Shown one piece after another: positions 7,971 to 16,786 of a stretch of DNA of 64,000 nucleotides (the stretch's first letter is position 1; every line of letters starts with the position of its first letter). Made by a program: the position numbers and the translations under genes. Source of the stretch: CAYUET01 sp964443875 (GTDB lineage Bacteria > Auribacterota > JAFGBW01); contig CAYUET010000010.1 of assembly GCA_964443875.1 (NCBI GenBank), forward strand, positions 1-64,000, read 5' to 3'. The notes under the pieces were generated by a model. The model did not search any database. It saw nothing but the letters and a program-made list of their open reading frames with translations, and had not been told where the DNA came from.

Positions 7971-7995
7971 TTTTACATTCGAGGGCAATGTAAAA
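7971..7995. promoter_or_regulatory. Perfect inverted repeat upstream of the DUF4013-like gene (possible operator)
   Basis: TTTTACATT, 7-base spacer CGAGGGC, AATGTAAAA: nine base pairs per arm, 29-53 bp before the start codon. The size and symmetry fit a dimeric repressor site; the regulator is unknown. Confidence 0.4.
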
Positions 7996-8093
7996 ATTTA
8001 GTCGAGTTTATCCCGCAAGCTTTCGCGAAGCGGGTTTTGGTTTAATGTCATTCATTATATTCATTTTAGTAAAAAACATTGGAAATCATAAGG

Positions 8094-8951
8094 TTAAAAG
8101 AAGTTATTGTAAAGCCTGTTTAAAAAATTGATTAGAATTTCAAGGACAAAAAAAGCCACCAGAGGGGACAGGTCCATCATACCTACAACCAGATTGAGTC
8201 TGCGGAAAGGTTCCAGAATGGGCTCTGTTGCCGCGTGAAGCAGCAGCAGAACACGGGTCACAGGAGGCATGAACCACGAAATCAGAATCCGTATAAAAAT
8301 TAAAAAGGGAAGAAGGGCCAGCATTTCAAGGATTCCTGCGGCAATGACTTTCAGCGGAAGAAAGCTCATGAGGCGCAGAAGTTCCTTGAAGGCATTTTCC
8401 TGAAAGGCATTTTGCAGAAGGAGAATTCCGGCATTGATGATGGCAAAGCAGATGAAAAAAAGAATCAGAAGAAAAGCAAAGGCCTGTGGCGGATGGTTGC
8501 GTACGGAAACAGGCTGTCTGGAAAGGGGAATCCAGGAAAGGAGCTTGTTGCAGATCAAGGCCATTACATTAAAGATTTCATCATAGATATGATATTTATC
8601 GGATGAAAAAACCAACCAGAACATAAGAAGCGTGCTTTTGTATAAAAATGAAAAAAATTCCAGAACAGAAGCCATAAAGGCGGTCTGAAGGGACATGGAA
8701 ATGGGTGAGTCCAGAACTGACCTGTAAAGGAGGGATTTGATTAAAAGAAGCATCATGATGGGCACCCAGGGATTCAGCCTGATTATCCATATTTTTTTAT
8801 TGATGAAAAAATCAAGGACCGGGTCTGTAATGCGTTTGATTCCGGCAAGCAGGGGATTGAAAAACATTTCCTGAGGTCCATGGAAAAGGAGCCTTAAAAA
8901 AAGGCAGAAACAATAAAGATGGATGAGGGTTGAAAGGAGATCGAGAATCAT
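8094..8951 (-). CDS. YggT-family membrane protein (two YggT units)
   Basis: This 285-residue protein of hydrophobic helices contains the YggT signature twice. Unit one, in the first third, has FFNPLLAGIKRITDPVLDF; unit two, in the last third, has LHAATEPILEPFRRL. Both have the pattern of helix, 'T-x-P-(I/V)-L-x-(P/F)-F/I', helix. YggT/Ycf19 proteins are linked to membrane insertion, division-site or photosystem assembly and osmotic shock, but their biochemical role is unclear. The ATG overlaps the proC stop by ATGA, so the genes are co-translated, an association seen in many bacteria. An imperfect hairpin (CCCGC...GCGGG) follows the stop around 8010-8037. Confidence 0.85.
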   Translation of the reverse strand: MILDLLSTLIHLYCFCLFLRLLFHGPQEMFFNPLLAGIKRITDPVLDFFINKKIWIIRLNPWVPIMMLLLIKSLLYRSVLDSPISMSLQTAFMASVLEFFSFLYKSTLLMFWLVFSSDKYHIYDEIFNVMALICNKLLSWIPLSRQPVSVRNHPPQAFAFLLILFFICFAIINAGILLLQNAFQENAFKELLRLMSFLPLKVIAAGILEMLALLPFLIFIRILISWFMPPVTRVLLLLHAATEPILEPFRRLNLVVGMMDLSPLVAFFVLEILINFLNRLYNNFF

Positions 8952-9763
8952 TTGCCAAGCTCCACAGCTCTGTTGTTGGCTGCAGTCAGAGCATTCAGAA
9001 AGATTTCTTTGACCTTCTGCTGTTCCATGACGTTGAGGGCTGCTTCCGTGGTGCCGGCTTTGGAGGTCACTTTGGCCCGAAGTTCACGGACAGGGACTTT
9101 CTGGAATTTTAAAAGCTCAAGTGCCCCTTCGAGGGTTTCAAGACAGAACTGACCGGCCGTTTCGGCCGGCATGCCCAGTTTTTCAGCGGCTTCAGCAAAG
9201 GCTTCCATGAAATAAAAAACATAGGCAGGACCTGACCCGCTTACGGCGGTCACCAGGTTCATCTGGTCTTCAGGCATCCAGTGTGTATAGCCGATGCTCT
9301 GAAATATTTTTTCAGCTGTTTTTGATTCTTCTTCAGAAACCGATCTGTTACGGTACAGGGCTGAGACGGACTTGTTGACAAGAGCTCCCAGATTGGGCAT
9401 GACCCGGATGATTTTCGGATTTTCAAATCCGCAGGTCTGGAGAAGACTTTCAATCTTATGTGTTGAAACCCCTGCCAGAATGCTGATGAAAAGGGCGTCT
9501 TTATTTAAAGTTCCTCCAAGTTCCTTTATAACTTCAGAAAGGGACTGGGGTTTGACAGAAAGAACAAGGATATCACAGGACTTGAGATCAAAAGCCTGGT
9601 TCAGAGAGGTTTTAACCGAAAATTTGAGGCTGATATAGGAAAGGCGTTCGCGGTTGACATCGCAGGCCAGAATATCTTCCTTTTTAAAAATACCGGCATT
9701 CAGAATGCCGCCCAGAATAGCTTCCGCCATATTACCGCTGCCAATAAAACCGATTTTAGACAT
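8948..9763 (-). CDS. proC: Pyrroline-5-carboxylate reductase
   Basis: This 271-residue NAD(P)H-dependent enzyme makes the last step of proline synthesis. The N-terminal Rossmann start is IGFIGSGNMAEAILGGIL. A mid-protein RVMPNLGALV (family RxMPNxP/A) is present, along with the highly conserved GSGPAYVFYFMEA and the C-terminal signature KAGTTEAALN. Length and motif order are normal. AAGGAG lies nine bases before the ATG. It overlaps yggT downstream, as in many genomes. Confidence 0.96.
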   Translation of the reverse strand: MSKIGFIGSGNMAEAILGGILNAGIFKKEDILACDVNRERLSYISLKFSVKTSLNQAFDLKSCDILVLSVKPQSLSEVIKELGGTLNKDALFISILAGVSTHKIESLLQTCGFENPKIIRVMPNLGALVNKSVSALYRNRSVSEEESKTAEKIFQSIGYTHWMPEDQMNLVTAVSGSGPAYVFYFMEAFAEAAEKLGMPAETAGQFCLETLEGALELLKFQKVPVRELRAKVTSKAGTTEAALNVMEQQKVKEIFLNALTAANNRAVELGK

Positions 9764-9839
9764 GATAAGAAACTCCTTTTAGAGATATAGTCGCTTTAAG
9801 GTTAACACAAGACTTTAAACCCTTCAAATGAAAACGGGT

Positions 9840-11225
9840 TTAAAATTCCGCGTTTTTGGGCGTACGGGCAAAGGGAATGACATCCCGGATATTGGAAACC
9901 CCGGTGACGTACATGAGCATCCGCTCAAAGCCCAGCCCGAATCCGCAGTGAGGGACTGTTCCGAATTTCCGGGTATCCAGATACCAGGCATAATCCTCTT
10001 TTTTCAGATGAAGCTTTTCCATACTGGAAAGGAGCTCAGGCATGCGTTCTTCGCGCTGACTGCCCCCGATGATTTCTCCAATGCCCGGAGCGAGAACGTC
10101 CATGGCGGCAACGGTGAGACCATCGTCATTAAGGCGCATGTAAAAGGGTTTGATTTCCCTGGGATAATTATAAACAATCACAGGAGATTTGAAATGCTCT
10201 TCCGCCAGGTAACGTTCATGTTCGGTCTGGAGGTTGATCCCGAAGGAGGGAGGAAATTCAAAGGTTCTGGAAGCCTTTTTGAGAATTTCAACCGCTTCGG
10301 TATAAGGGATTCGGACAAAGGGCTTTTCAAGAACCCCTTTCAGTTTTTCAATCAGACCTTTTTCAACGAATTTTTCAAAAAATTCCAGTTCATCCTGCGA
10401 AGTTTCAAATACCTTTTGAATCAGGGTTTTGACAAAATCTTCTGCAAGACTCATATCGTCGGTTAAATCCGCAAAGGCCATTTCCGGCTCAATCATCCAG
10501 AATTCACTGGCATGCCTGGGTGTGTTGGAATTTTCAGCGCGGAAGGTCGGGCCAAAGGTGTAGATATTGGAAAGAGCAGTGGCGAAGAGTTCGCCTTCGA
10601 GCTGTCCGCTGACAGTGAGGTAGGCACGCTTTCCAAAGAAATCCTCCGTGTAATCGGTTTTACCCTCTTTTTTAGGAAGGTTTTCCAGATCCAGGGTGGT
10701 GACCTTGAAAAGTTCGCCGGCTCCTTCACAGTCGCTTGCCGTGATAATCGGTGTATGCACATAGACGAATTTTCTTTTTTGAAAAAATTCGTGGATGGCA
10801 AAGGCGAGACGGCTGCGGACCCGGAATATTGCTCCGAAAAGGGCTGAGCGCGGGCGCAGATGGGCGATTTCTCTTAAAAATTCAAGAGTGTGTCCCTTTT
10901 TCTGCAGAGGAAAAGAATCATCCGACAGACCGCAGATCGTCAGTTTTTCGGCCTGAACTTCCCATTTCTGTCCTTTTCCCTGGGAGGCTTTGAGATTTCC
11001 TGAGGCTTCCAGAGAGGCGCCGGTCTGTATTTCGATCAGACGGTCATACCCTTCTGTGGTTTTGGGGGTGATGACAATCTGAATGTTTTTAAGGGAGGTC
11101 CCGTCGTTGAGTTCAATAAAAGAAAAATCCTTGTAATCCCTTTTGGTCCGGACCCAGCCTTTAACCACGATGCCCGCGATCTCGGAGGGGGATTCTAAAG
11201 CGTCTTTGATCAGAGTTCTTTTCAT
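9840..11225 (-). CDS. asnS: Asparaginyl-tRNA synthetase
   Basis: This class IIb synthetase, 461 residues from the chosen ATG, has an N-terminal OB-fold anticodon domain (VKGWVRTKRDYKDFSFIELNDG). The catalytic core carries motif 2 FRAENSNTPRHASEFWMIEPE and a motif 3 with GFGLGFERMLMYVTG near the C-terminus. FRAENSNT...EFWM is the AsnRS rather than the AspRS version. A longer start at 11240 exists, but AGGAG sits six bases before the ATG at 11225, which favours that one. The gene stands alone between proC and the dipeptidase gene. Confidence 0.95.
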   Translation of the reverse strand: MKRTLIKDALESPSEIAGIVVKGWVRTKRDYKDFSFIELNDGTSLKNIQIVITPKTTEGYDRLIEIQTGASLEASGNLKASQGKGQKWEVQAEKLTICGLSDDSFPLQKKGHTLEFLREIAHLRPRSALFGAIFRVRSRLAFAIHEFFQKRKFVYVHTPIITASDCEGAGELFKVTTLDLENLPKKEGKTDYTEDFFGKRAYLTVSGQLEGELFATALSNIYTFGPTFRAENSNTPRHASEFWMIEPEMAFADLTDDMSLAEDFVKTLIQKVFETSQDELEFFEKFVEKGLIEKLKGVLEKPFVRIPYTEAVEILKKASRTFEFPPSFGINLQTEHERYLAEEHFKSPVIVYNYPREIKPFYMRLNDDGLTVAAMDVLAPGIGEIIGGSQREERMPELLSSMEKLHLKKEDYAWYLDTRKFGTVPHCGFGLGFERMLMYVTGVSNIRDVIPFARTPKNAEF

Positions 11226-11323
11226 TTCATGCTCCTGCATTTGTTCTGAAACAATTTAAGATGAAGCATTGTATTCATTACAGAGAATTCATTAAAGAAA
11301 ATTTTGAAACAAATCGGAAAGAA

Positions 11324-11947
11324 TTAAAGCCCGACAGTATTGGGGAGGGCATAGCCCTTTTTGCAGGACAGGTGTTCATAATGCCACCATTCGCGGGTAT
11401 GTCCCCTAAAGCCTTGCTTTTGCATTTCGGTAAATAAAAGATAGCGAGCGATCCGCATTTCCCTGTCTCCCCCTGAAAAAAAAATAGAGGCTCTTTCAGA
11501 CATCTCATCATAGGGGCAGGGCATTAGGACTTCCCTGTTTTCCCGAATATTCCAAAGGCCTGTATCCACTGCAGCCCCGCAGTTGTGGGAGGAAATGAGT
11601 TTATAGGGATTGGTTAAAAAAGGCTTTTCTGTTTCAGAGGCGGAGTCCCAGAAAAGTTTTGAAATTTCCAGAGGGCGATATCCATCATAGAGAAGAAGGC
11701 TGTAGCCTTTGTTTAAAAGGGAAGACTGAACCCGGGCCAAAGCCTCTGCAAGAGGCTTCTGGACATAGACCCTTGCTTTTTTGTAAACCGGTTTTTTTAG
11801 AAAATTATCCGCGGTTGCATAACGGACATCCACATGAATAGACGGAATGAATTCCTGGAGATCCACAAGCAAGGGGGCTTCTTCTGCAGGACAAAAAAGG
11901 ATTCCCTTGAGAAGAAACAAGGCCAGTGCTGTCATTTTTAAATTCAT
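11324..11947 (-). CDS. Exported D-alanyl-D-alanine dipeptidase (VanX/DdpX family)
   Basis: This zinc dipeptidase, 207 residues from the ATG at 11947, has a hydrophobic signal segment (MTALALFLLKGILFCPAEE), so it probably acts in the periplasm. The zinc and catalytic residues of the family are present: SSHNCGAAVD (His121, Asp128) and EWWHYEH (Glu186 catalytic, His189), with the conserved GYRP (Arg91). In organisms without the van cluster such enzymes recycle D-Ala-D-Ala from peptidoglycan, the probable role here since no vanH/vanA is nearby. The track upstream of 11947 would overlap the divergent gene and lacks a signal start, so it was dropped. Confidence 0.88.
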   Translation of the reverse strand: MNLKMTALALFLLKGILFCPAEEAPLLVDLQEFIPSIHVDVRYATADNFLKKPVYKKARVYVQKPLAEALARVQSSLLNKGYSLLLYDGYRPLEISKLFWDSASETEKPFLTNPYKLISSHNCGAAVDTGLWNIRENREVLMPCPYDEMSERASIFFSGGDREMRIARYLLFTEMQKQGFRGHTREWWHYEHLSCKKGYALPNTVGL

Positions 11948-12066
11948 GGCTGATATATAAAAGAAATACGGCAGGGATGGCAAGGGTAGAGAAATGGAGA
12001 TTGAAAGGCTCATCTGTTTTTAGTATCTCTGTGAGTGAATTTAAAAATTTTCGGGAAGGAAGGGTT

Positions 12067-13149
12067 TTGAGAACAGCAGACTTAACGAAGTGCGCAAATG
12101 ATCTTGAGTATTGTGAAACGATTCTGCCCCTGGTCTCCAGGACTTTTGCAATCAATATCCGTTTTTTGAAAAGCGGGCCGCAAGCCCTTTATCAGGCTGT
12201 TTTGTGCGGTTATCTGTTTTGCCGGATCATTGATACCCTTGAGGATTCCTCGGCTCTTTCCTTTGAGGAAAAAATAAGGCTTCTGGATTTATGGCAGATC
12301 TTTTTCCCTTTCAAGGGGGACTGGGAGAAAAATTTATCCTCCCTTATTGAGGCTTTTGATCCCTCAAAAAAACATACCCGGAATACCTTTGAAAATGAAC
12401 TGATCCAAAACAGTCTTCGTGTTTTTTCTGTTTTTAAATCCCTGGGAAAGGAAGTCCATGATCGTGTCGCCCCCTGGGTTAATGAAATGGCCCATGGTAT
12501 GGGGGAATATCAGAAAAGGGGGATTGCGGCCTCGTCTTTTCCGATTACGCTCAGGGATGTCAAAGACCTGGAACAATACTGCTACTATGTGGCAGGGACT
12601 GTCGGCCTCATGCTGAGAGACCTTTTTTTCCTGTTTCATCCCGCCATTTCCGAAGCTTCCAAAGCCCTGATGAATGAGAATGCGGTTCGCTTTGGCCTTG
12701 GACTTCAGATGACTAATATCATCAAGGATTTTTATGATGACGGCGAAAGAGAATGGTGTTTCATCCCGCAGGATCTCTTGTCCTCTGAAGGGCTGACTGC
12801 AAATGATTTTTTAAAACCTGAGAATGCCTTGAAGGCAGGCCGTGTACTTCTGAAACTGGTCAGGGAAGCCAAAGGTCATCTTGAAAAGGCTCTTGTCTTT
12901 TCCAATGCCCTGCCCGGAAGGGAAAAACATTTAAGGCTTTTCTGCCTTATCCCCATGCATTTTGCCGCTGAAACCCTTGAATCCGCCAGGCAGTGGGCTC
13001 TTGATCCGAAGCCTGTGAAGATAAAAATTACCCGGACACAAGTGATGCGGACTTTGTTTTTAACCCGACTGACCTATTTTTTGAATTTTTTTCAAAGAGG
13101 ATTTTTTAAATATCTGACCTTAAAAGTGGAGAAGCATGCCCATGAGTAA
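12067..13149 (+). CDS. Squalene/phytoene synthase family protein (head-to-head prenyl synthase)
   Basis: This all-helical isoprenoid synthase is about 360 residues long. The two aspartate-rich motifs are present: CRIIDTLED (DxxxD, residues 56-60) and NIIKDFYDD (217-225). Between them is YCYYVAGTVG (171-180), a hallmark of squalene synthases. The reaction would be condensation of two prenyl diphosphates (FPP to squalene or GGPP to phytoene); the product cannot be read from sequence. The start is uncertain. A TTG at 12067 follows GGAAGGAAGGG and gives the usual N-terminus just before LPLVSRTF; ATGs at 11926 and 11977 would run into the divergent dipeptidase gene's promoter. The gene overlaps thiD downstream by 14 bases. 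No hopanoid or carotenoid partners are in the window. Confidence 0.88.
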   Translation: MRTADLTKCANDLEYCETILPLVSRTFAINIRFLKSGPQALYQAVLCGYLFCRIIDTLEDSSALSFEEKIRLLDLWQIFFPFKGDWEKNLSSLIEAFDPSKKHTRNTFENELIQNSLRVFSVFKSLGKEVHDRVAPWVNEMAHGMGEYQKRGIAASSFPITLRDVKDLEQYCYYVAGTVGLMLRDLFFLFHPAISEASKALMNENAVRFGLGLQMTNIIKDFYDDGEREWCFIPQDLLSSEGLTANDFLKPENALKAGRVLLKLVREAKGHLEKALVFSNALPGREKHLRLFCLIPMHFAAETLESARQWALDPKPVKIKITRTQVMRTLFLTRLTYFLNFFQRGFFKYLTLKVEKHAHE

Positions 13150-13933
13150 AAATAAAAAGAAAATTATCCCTTCCGTATTGGTGATTTCCGGCTTTGATCC
13201 TTCCGGGCATGCGGGCTATGCTTCCGATATCCGTGTTGCGGCCGCGCTTGGGGCTCATCCTGTCGGGGCTATCTCGGCCTTGACCAGCCAGGTTCCAGGT
13301 AAAATGAATCATGCGGAGGCGGTTTCCCCCGCTCTTCTCAAAAAACAACTGGATCTTTTATTGGAGAACTACGACATTAAAGCCGTCAAAATCGGCATGC
13401 TTTATGACTCTTCTCTTTTTTCAACAGTGGCTTCTGCGCTCAAAAAGCTTTCCGTGCCTGTGGTCATTGACCCCCTGCTGAATGCTACGGCCGGGCCAAG
13501 CCTTTTGAAAAAAGAAGCCTTTCAGAGCTATTGCCGGAATATTTTACCCAAGGCGGATCTTATCACGCCCAATATTCCCGAAGCGATGCTTCTGTGCGGA
13601 ATCAAAAAGGACCTGCCCGTGGAAGAACTCCTGGCAAGACTCTATGCGGTTTATCCCTCAAGGATTCTGCTGAAAGGGGGGCACGGGAAAGACAGGAGCA
13701 AGGTGTTTGATTATTATTTTGACGGGGCAAAGATGTGTGCCTGGGCCAGAAAGAAGATGGGGAATCTGGATACTCACGGAAGCGGGTGCATGCTTTCCTC
13801 AGCGGTTGCAAGTTTCATGGCTTTTGGACTGGACTGGGTTGAAGCGATTCAGTCAGCTGAGGAATATATGAACCAGGCTTTTTTAAAACCTCTTATCCTC
13901 AGACAGGGAACCTTTCTTTCTCATCCTGTTTGA
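13136..13933 (+). CDS. thiD: Hydroxymethylpyrimidine/phosphomethylpyrimidine kinase
   Basis: This 265-residue ribokinase-fold enzyme phosphorylates HMP and HMP-P for thiamine synthesis. It carries the ThiD start VISGFDPSGHAGYASDIR, the substrate-proximal ALTSQ, and the C-terminal anion-hole motif HGSGCMLSSAVA. PxxAG in most ThiD proteins reads HAG here, a small deviation. GGAG precedes the ATG, inside the end of the prenyl synthase gene, so expression is probably coupled. thiC lies far away at 24-25 kb; no other thi genes are present. Pyridoxal kinase activity is a family alternative. Confidence 0.9.
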   Translation: MPMSKNKKKIIPSVLVISGFDPSGHAGYASDIRVAAALGAHPVGAISALTSQVPGKMNHAEAVSPALLKKQLDLLLENYDIKAVKIGMLYDSSLFSTVASALKKLSVPVVIDPLLNATAGPSLLKKEAFQSYCRNILPKADLITPNIPEAMLLCGIKKDLPVEELLARLYAVYPSRILLKGGHGKDRSKVFDYYFDGAKMCAWARKKMGNLDTHGSGCMLSSAVASFMAFGLDWVEAIQSAEEYMNQAFLKPLILRQGTFLSHPV

Positions 13934-14041
13934 TCTCATAGGGTTTAATTCCTCGCAGTGAGTTTTGGGCAGTTCATTTTTTGATCTTTTTTCAGGAAAA
14001 AATCAGGGTTAAAAAGGACTAGACCTTCATTTCATTTATGG

Positions 14042-14047
14042 TATAGT
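14042..14047 (+). promoter_or_regulatory. Probable -10 box of ffs
   Basis: TATAGT lies a few bases before the 5' base-paired end of the SRP RNA, at the expected distance. No convincing -35 was found. Confidence 0.45.
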
Positions 14048-14049
14048 GC

Positions 14050-14163
14050 GGGGGACATCAACCGGGTCCTATGCGATGGATTCCTGCGAACCCCGCCAGG
14101 TCCGAAAGGAAGCAACGGCAGCAGAAGGTCCAGGCGCCGTAGTCAACCTGGTTGATGTCATTT
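14050..14163 (+). ncRNA. ffs: Signal recognition particle RNA (4.5S type)
   Basis: The conserved domain IV core is present: GCCAGGTCCGAAAGGAAGCAACGGCAG, with the symmetric and GGAA-type loops that bind Ffh. The ends GACATCAACC (14054-14063) and GGTTGATGTC (14150-14159) pair perfectly. The total length of about 110 nt fits the short bacterial form without an Alu domain. It lies directly upstream of dnaX, the classical position. Confidence 0.95.
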
Positions 14164-14202
14164 GTTTAATTAAGAACCAAAACTTCGATATAAAAAAGGC
14201 TC

Positions 14203-15864
14203 ATGAGCTACCAGGTATTGGCCAGAAAATCACGTCCGGCGCTTTTCAGCGAAGTCATCGGACAGGAGCATATCACCCAGACCCTTAAGAATGCCATCAA
14301 AGGGGGACGCATAGCGCATGCCTATCTTTTTTCAGGCCCGAGGGGGGTTGGAAAAACCACGACTGCAAGACTTTTAGCCAAGGCTCTCAACTGCGCGGAA
14401 GGCCCCACGGATTCCCCCTGCGGCACCTGCCATGACTGCCGTGAAATCGCTGAAGGAAGTTCGCTGGATGTGATTGAAGTGGACGGGGCCTCCAACAACG
14501 GGGTGGAACAGGCACGCTCCCTTTTAGAAACCATCAAATACAATCCCTCCCCTGAAAAATATAAAGTCTATATCATTGATGAAGTGCACATGCTCACTAT
14601 TCAGGCCTTTAATGCGCTTTTAAAAAATCTTGAGGAACCTCCGCCGCGCGTTGTATTTATTTTTGCCACCACAGAGCTCCACAAGGTGCCTGAAACCATC
14701 CAGTCGCGCTGTCAGCAGTTTATTTTTAACCTGATTCCCCAGGAGATCATTTCCGGCAAGCTTAAAAAACTGGTTGAAAAGGAATCCTTCAAGGCCGAAG
14801 AGGCTGTTTTCCCAGTCATTGCAAGGGCTTCCGGGGGAAGCATGAGGGATGCCGAGACCATTCTGGAAAAAGTCATGACTTTTTGCGGCGGCGAGCTCAC
14901 CGCAGAGAAAGTTCTTTCTTCCCTGGGTCTGGTTTCGAGGGATCTTTTTTTTGACCTTTGTGTGGCTATTCTGGAAGAGCGTACCCAGAGCTGTTTTCAG
15001 ATTGTTGAAAAAGTGGTGAAGGAAGGCCGCAACCTTGAGAAATTCATCCGGGATGCCATTGACTTTTTCAGAAATCTGCTTTTTATTCACATTGCCCCCG
15101 AAACCCTCTCCCTGATGCCTCTTTCCGGGGAGGAGAAAAACAAGCTCACCCCCTTGGCCCCCCGCTTCAGTGAATCCCAGCTCCTGTTTATTCTTGAAAT
15201 TTTATGCGATCTGGAAACGCAGATCCGCTCTTCATTTTCTCCTGTTGTGCTCGTGGAAATCGCCTTTGTCAAACTCAGTCATTCCCGGAATGTTCTGCCC
15301 ATTCCCACCCTCATCAGAAAGCTTGATGAAATGGAAGAACGCTTAAAAAAAAACTCTAAAAGAGATCTGACGGCCCCTTCCCCAGACCTGAAGGAAACGG
15401 TCCCGGATCCCGCAAAGACCTCTCCGGAACAGCCTCTGGAAAAAAAATGGCCTGAGTTTCTAAGACATCTGGAAAAGAAAAATCTGATTTTGAAAAATCA
15501 GCTCACAGGGGCGGTTTTCTGTTCCTCTTCCAATCCTTCCGAGATTGTCCTTCAATATCCGGAATCTTTTTTTTTCAAGGCCAAGAGCCTTCAGGATGCT
15601 CAGCTTAAACACAATTTGTCCAAAGAGATTACTCTTTTTTTTGGGCGTCATTATTCCCTTCAGATACAAGTGGACCCGGCCTCTTCCCTGCCCGAGGAAG
15701 AGCCTCCTCAGCCCCCTAAAACGGAAACCCCGCCCCCTCTTATAATCCCCGGGCTTAAGCCGAACAGGGATCAGAATCCCTTCGTGCTCAAGGCTGTTGA
15801 AGTGCTGGGCGGAGAAATTGTAGATGTACGTCAGAGAAAAATCAAAGGAGAAAAAAATCCATGA
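14203..15864 (+). CDS. dnaX: DNA polymerase III subunit gamma/tau
   Basis: This 553-residue clamp-loader ATPase has Walker A GPRGVGKTT near residue 46-54, a zinc module with four cysteines (CAEG...CGTCHDC), and Walker B IIDEVHML. The arginine finger is in QSRCQQF, the central lid and collar domains run to about residue 370, and a proline-rich linker leads to a C-terminal tau region. At codons 381-384 an A9 run (15345-15353) precedes a -1 frame stop (TAA 15557 is not it; the relevant TAA is 15357-15359), so a short gamma-like form of about 385 residues could be made by frameshifting or transcript slippage. The stop overlaps ybaB by ATGA. Confidence 0.96.
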   Translation: MSYQVLARKSRPALFSEVIGQEHITQTLKNAIKGGRIAHAYLFSGPRGVGKTTTARLLAKALNCAEGPTDSPCGTCHDCREIAEGSSLDVIEVDGASNNGVEQARSLLETIKYNPSPEKYKVYIIDEVHMLTIQAFNALLKNLEEPPPRVVFIFATTELHKVPETIQSRCQQFIFNLIPQEIISGKLKKLVEKESFKAEEAVFPVIARASGGSMRDAETILEKVMTFCGGELTAEKVLSSLGLVSRDLFFDLCVAILEERTQSCFQIVEKVVKEGRNLEKFIRDAIDFFRNLLFIHIAPETLSLMPLSGEEKNKLTPLAPRFSESQLLFILEILCDLETQIRSSFSPVVLVEIAFVKLSHSRNVLPIPTLIRKLDEMEERLKKNSKRDLTAPSPDLKETVPDPAKTSPEQPLEKKWPEFLRHLEKKNLILKNQLTGAVFCSSSNPSEIVLQYPESFFFKAKSLQDAQLKHNLSKEITLFFGRHYSLQIQVDPASSLPEEEPPQPPKTETPPPLIIPGLKPNRDQNPFVLKAVEVLGGEIVDVRQRKIKGEKNP

Positions 15865-16178
15865 ACAATATGCAGAAATTTTTAAAACAAGCCAAAAAAA
15901 TGCAGGACAAGATGCAGGATGTGGAAAAGGAAATTGCCGATTCAGTGATTGAAGTCGAAGCTGCCGGAGGCGCGATCGTCATTAATATCTGCGGAGACGG
16001 CATGCTTCATTCCATCAAAATCAATCCTGACATTGTGGATAAAAATGATGTGGAAGGACTCGAAGATCTGGTGCTTACAGCCGTGAATTCCGCAATCAGG
16101 GAAGCCAAGGATTATTCAGATGAAAAAACAAAGGAAGTGACGGGAGATCTTAAGATGCCCGGAGGTCTTTCTTTTTAA
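15861..16178 (+). CDS. ybaB: YbaB/EbfC nucleoid-associated protein
   Basis: This 105-residue protein is typical of the family. An N-terminal helix MQKFLKQAKKMQDKMQDVEKE is followed by a beta sheet with GGAIVINICGDGMLHSIKI and a C-terminal helix ending MPGGLSF. YbaB dimers bind DNA and may influence recombination and repair with RecR. AAGGAG lies about ten bases before the ATG inside the dnaX end, and the ATGA overlap signals coupling. Gene order ffs-dnaX-ybaB-recR is conserved across bacteria. Confidence 0.95.
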   Translation: MNNMQKFLKQAKKMQDKMQDVEKEIADSVIEVEAAGGAIVINICGDGMLHSIKINPDIVDKNDVEGLEDLVLTAVNSAIREAKDYSDEKTKEVTGDLKMPGGLSF

Positions 16179-16192
16179 GGAAGAGGAAAATC

Positions 16193-16786
16193 ATGCTGCC
16201 CGCCATTGAGGAGTTGAAAGAACTGATTTCTTCCCTGCCCGGGATCGGACCCAGGTCCGCGCTGAAGCTTGCCTTGTTTTTGATTGAGCTTCCGGCGATC
16301 GAAAAACAACGCCTGTTTGAAAATCTTGTAAAGGCGGTGAACCGTGTTTCTCACTGCAGTCTCTGCCATGCGTATGCGGAAAAAGACCCCTGTTTCCGAT
16401 GCCAGACCCCTTATTCGGAAGAAGGCTTGCTGTGTGTGGTTGAAACCGCAGCTGAGATTTTTGCACTGGAGGCCCATCTTCCCAGGGGGAGCCGTTTTCA
16501 TGTGCTTGGCGGGAAGCTTTCCCCCTTAAACGGGGTATCCCCGAAGGACCTCACCCTGGATCTTCTCATGAAACGGGTTTCTACAGAGGAAGGGGTTAAA
16601 GAAGTGCTTCTGGCCATGGGGCCGGATGTAGAAGGGGAGGCCACAGCGGGTTATGTTCAGGCCATGCTGAAAGACTGCGGGCGAAAGATCAGCCGTATGG
16701 CTTTCGGCGTTTCTGTCGGAAGCAGCCTGTTATCCTCGGATGAACGCTCTATTCAAAAGTCGATCGCAGCCCGAATATCTTATTGA
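16193..16786 (+). CDS. recR: Recombination protein RecR
   Basis: This 197-residue protein is a partner of RecF/RecO in loading RecA at gaps. It shows the helix-hairpin-helix segment LPGIGPRSALKLA, then the four-cysteine zinc finger (CSLCHAYAEKDPCFRC), then a Toprim domain beginning LLCVVETAAEIFALE, and a C-terminal Walker B-like SVGSSLLSSDE. Length is normal. GAGG precedes the ATG by six bases. Its last 38 bp overlap the 3' end of the convergent thioredoxin-fold gene. Confidence 0.95.
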   Translation: MLPAIEELKELISSLPGIGPRSALKLALFLIELPAIEKQRLFENLVKAVNRVSHCSLCHAYAEKDPCFRCQTPYSEEGLLCVVETAAEIFALEAHLPRGSRFHVLGGKLSPLNGVSPKDLTLDLLMKRVSTEEGVKEVLLAMGPDVEGEATAGYVQAMLKDCGRKISRMAFGVSVGSSLLSSDERSIQKSIAARISY

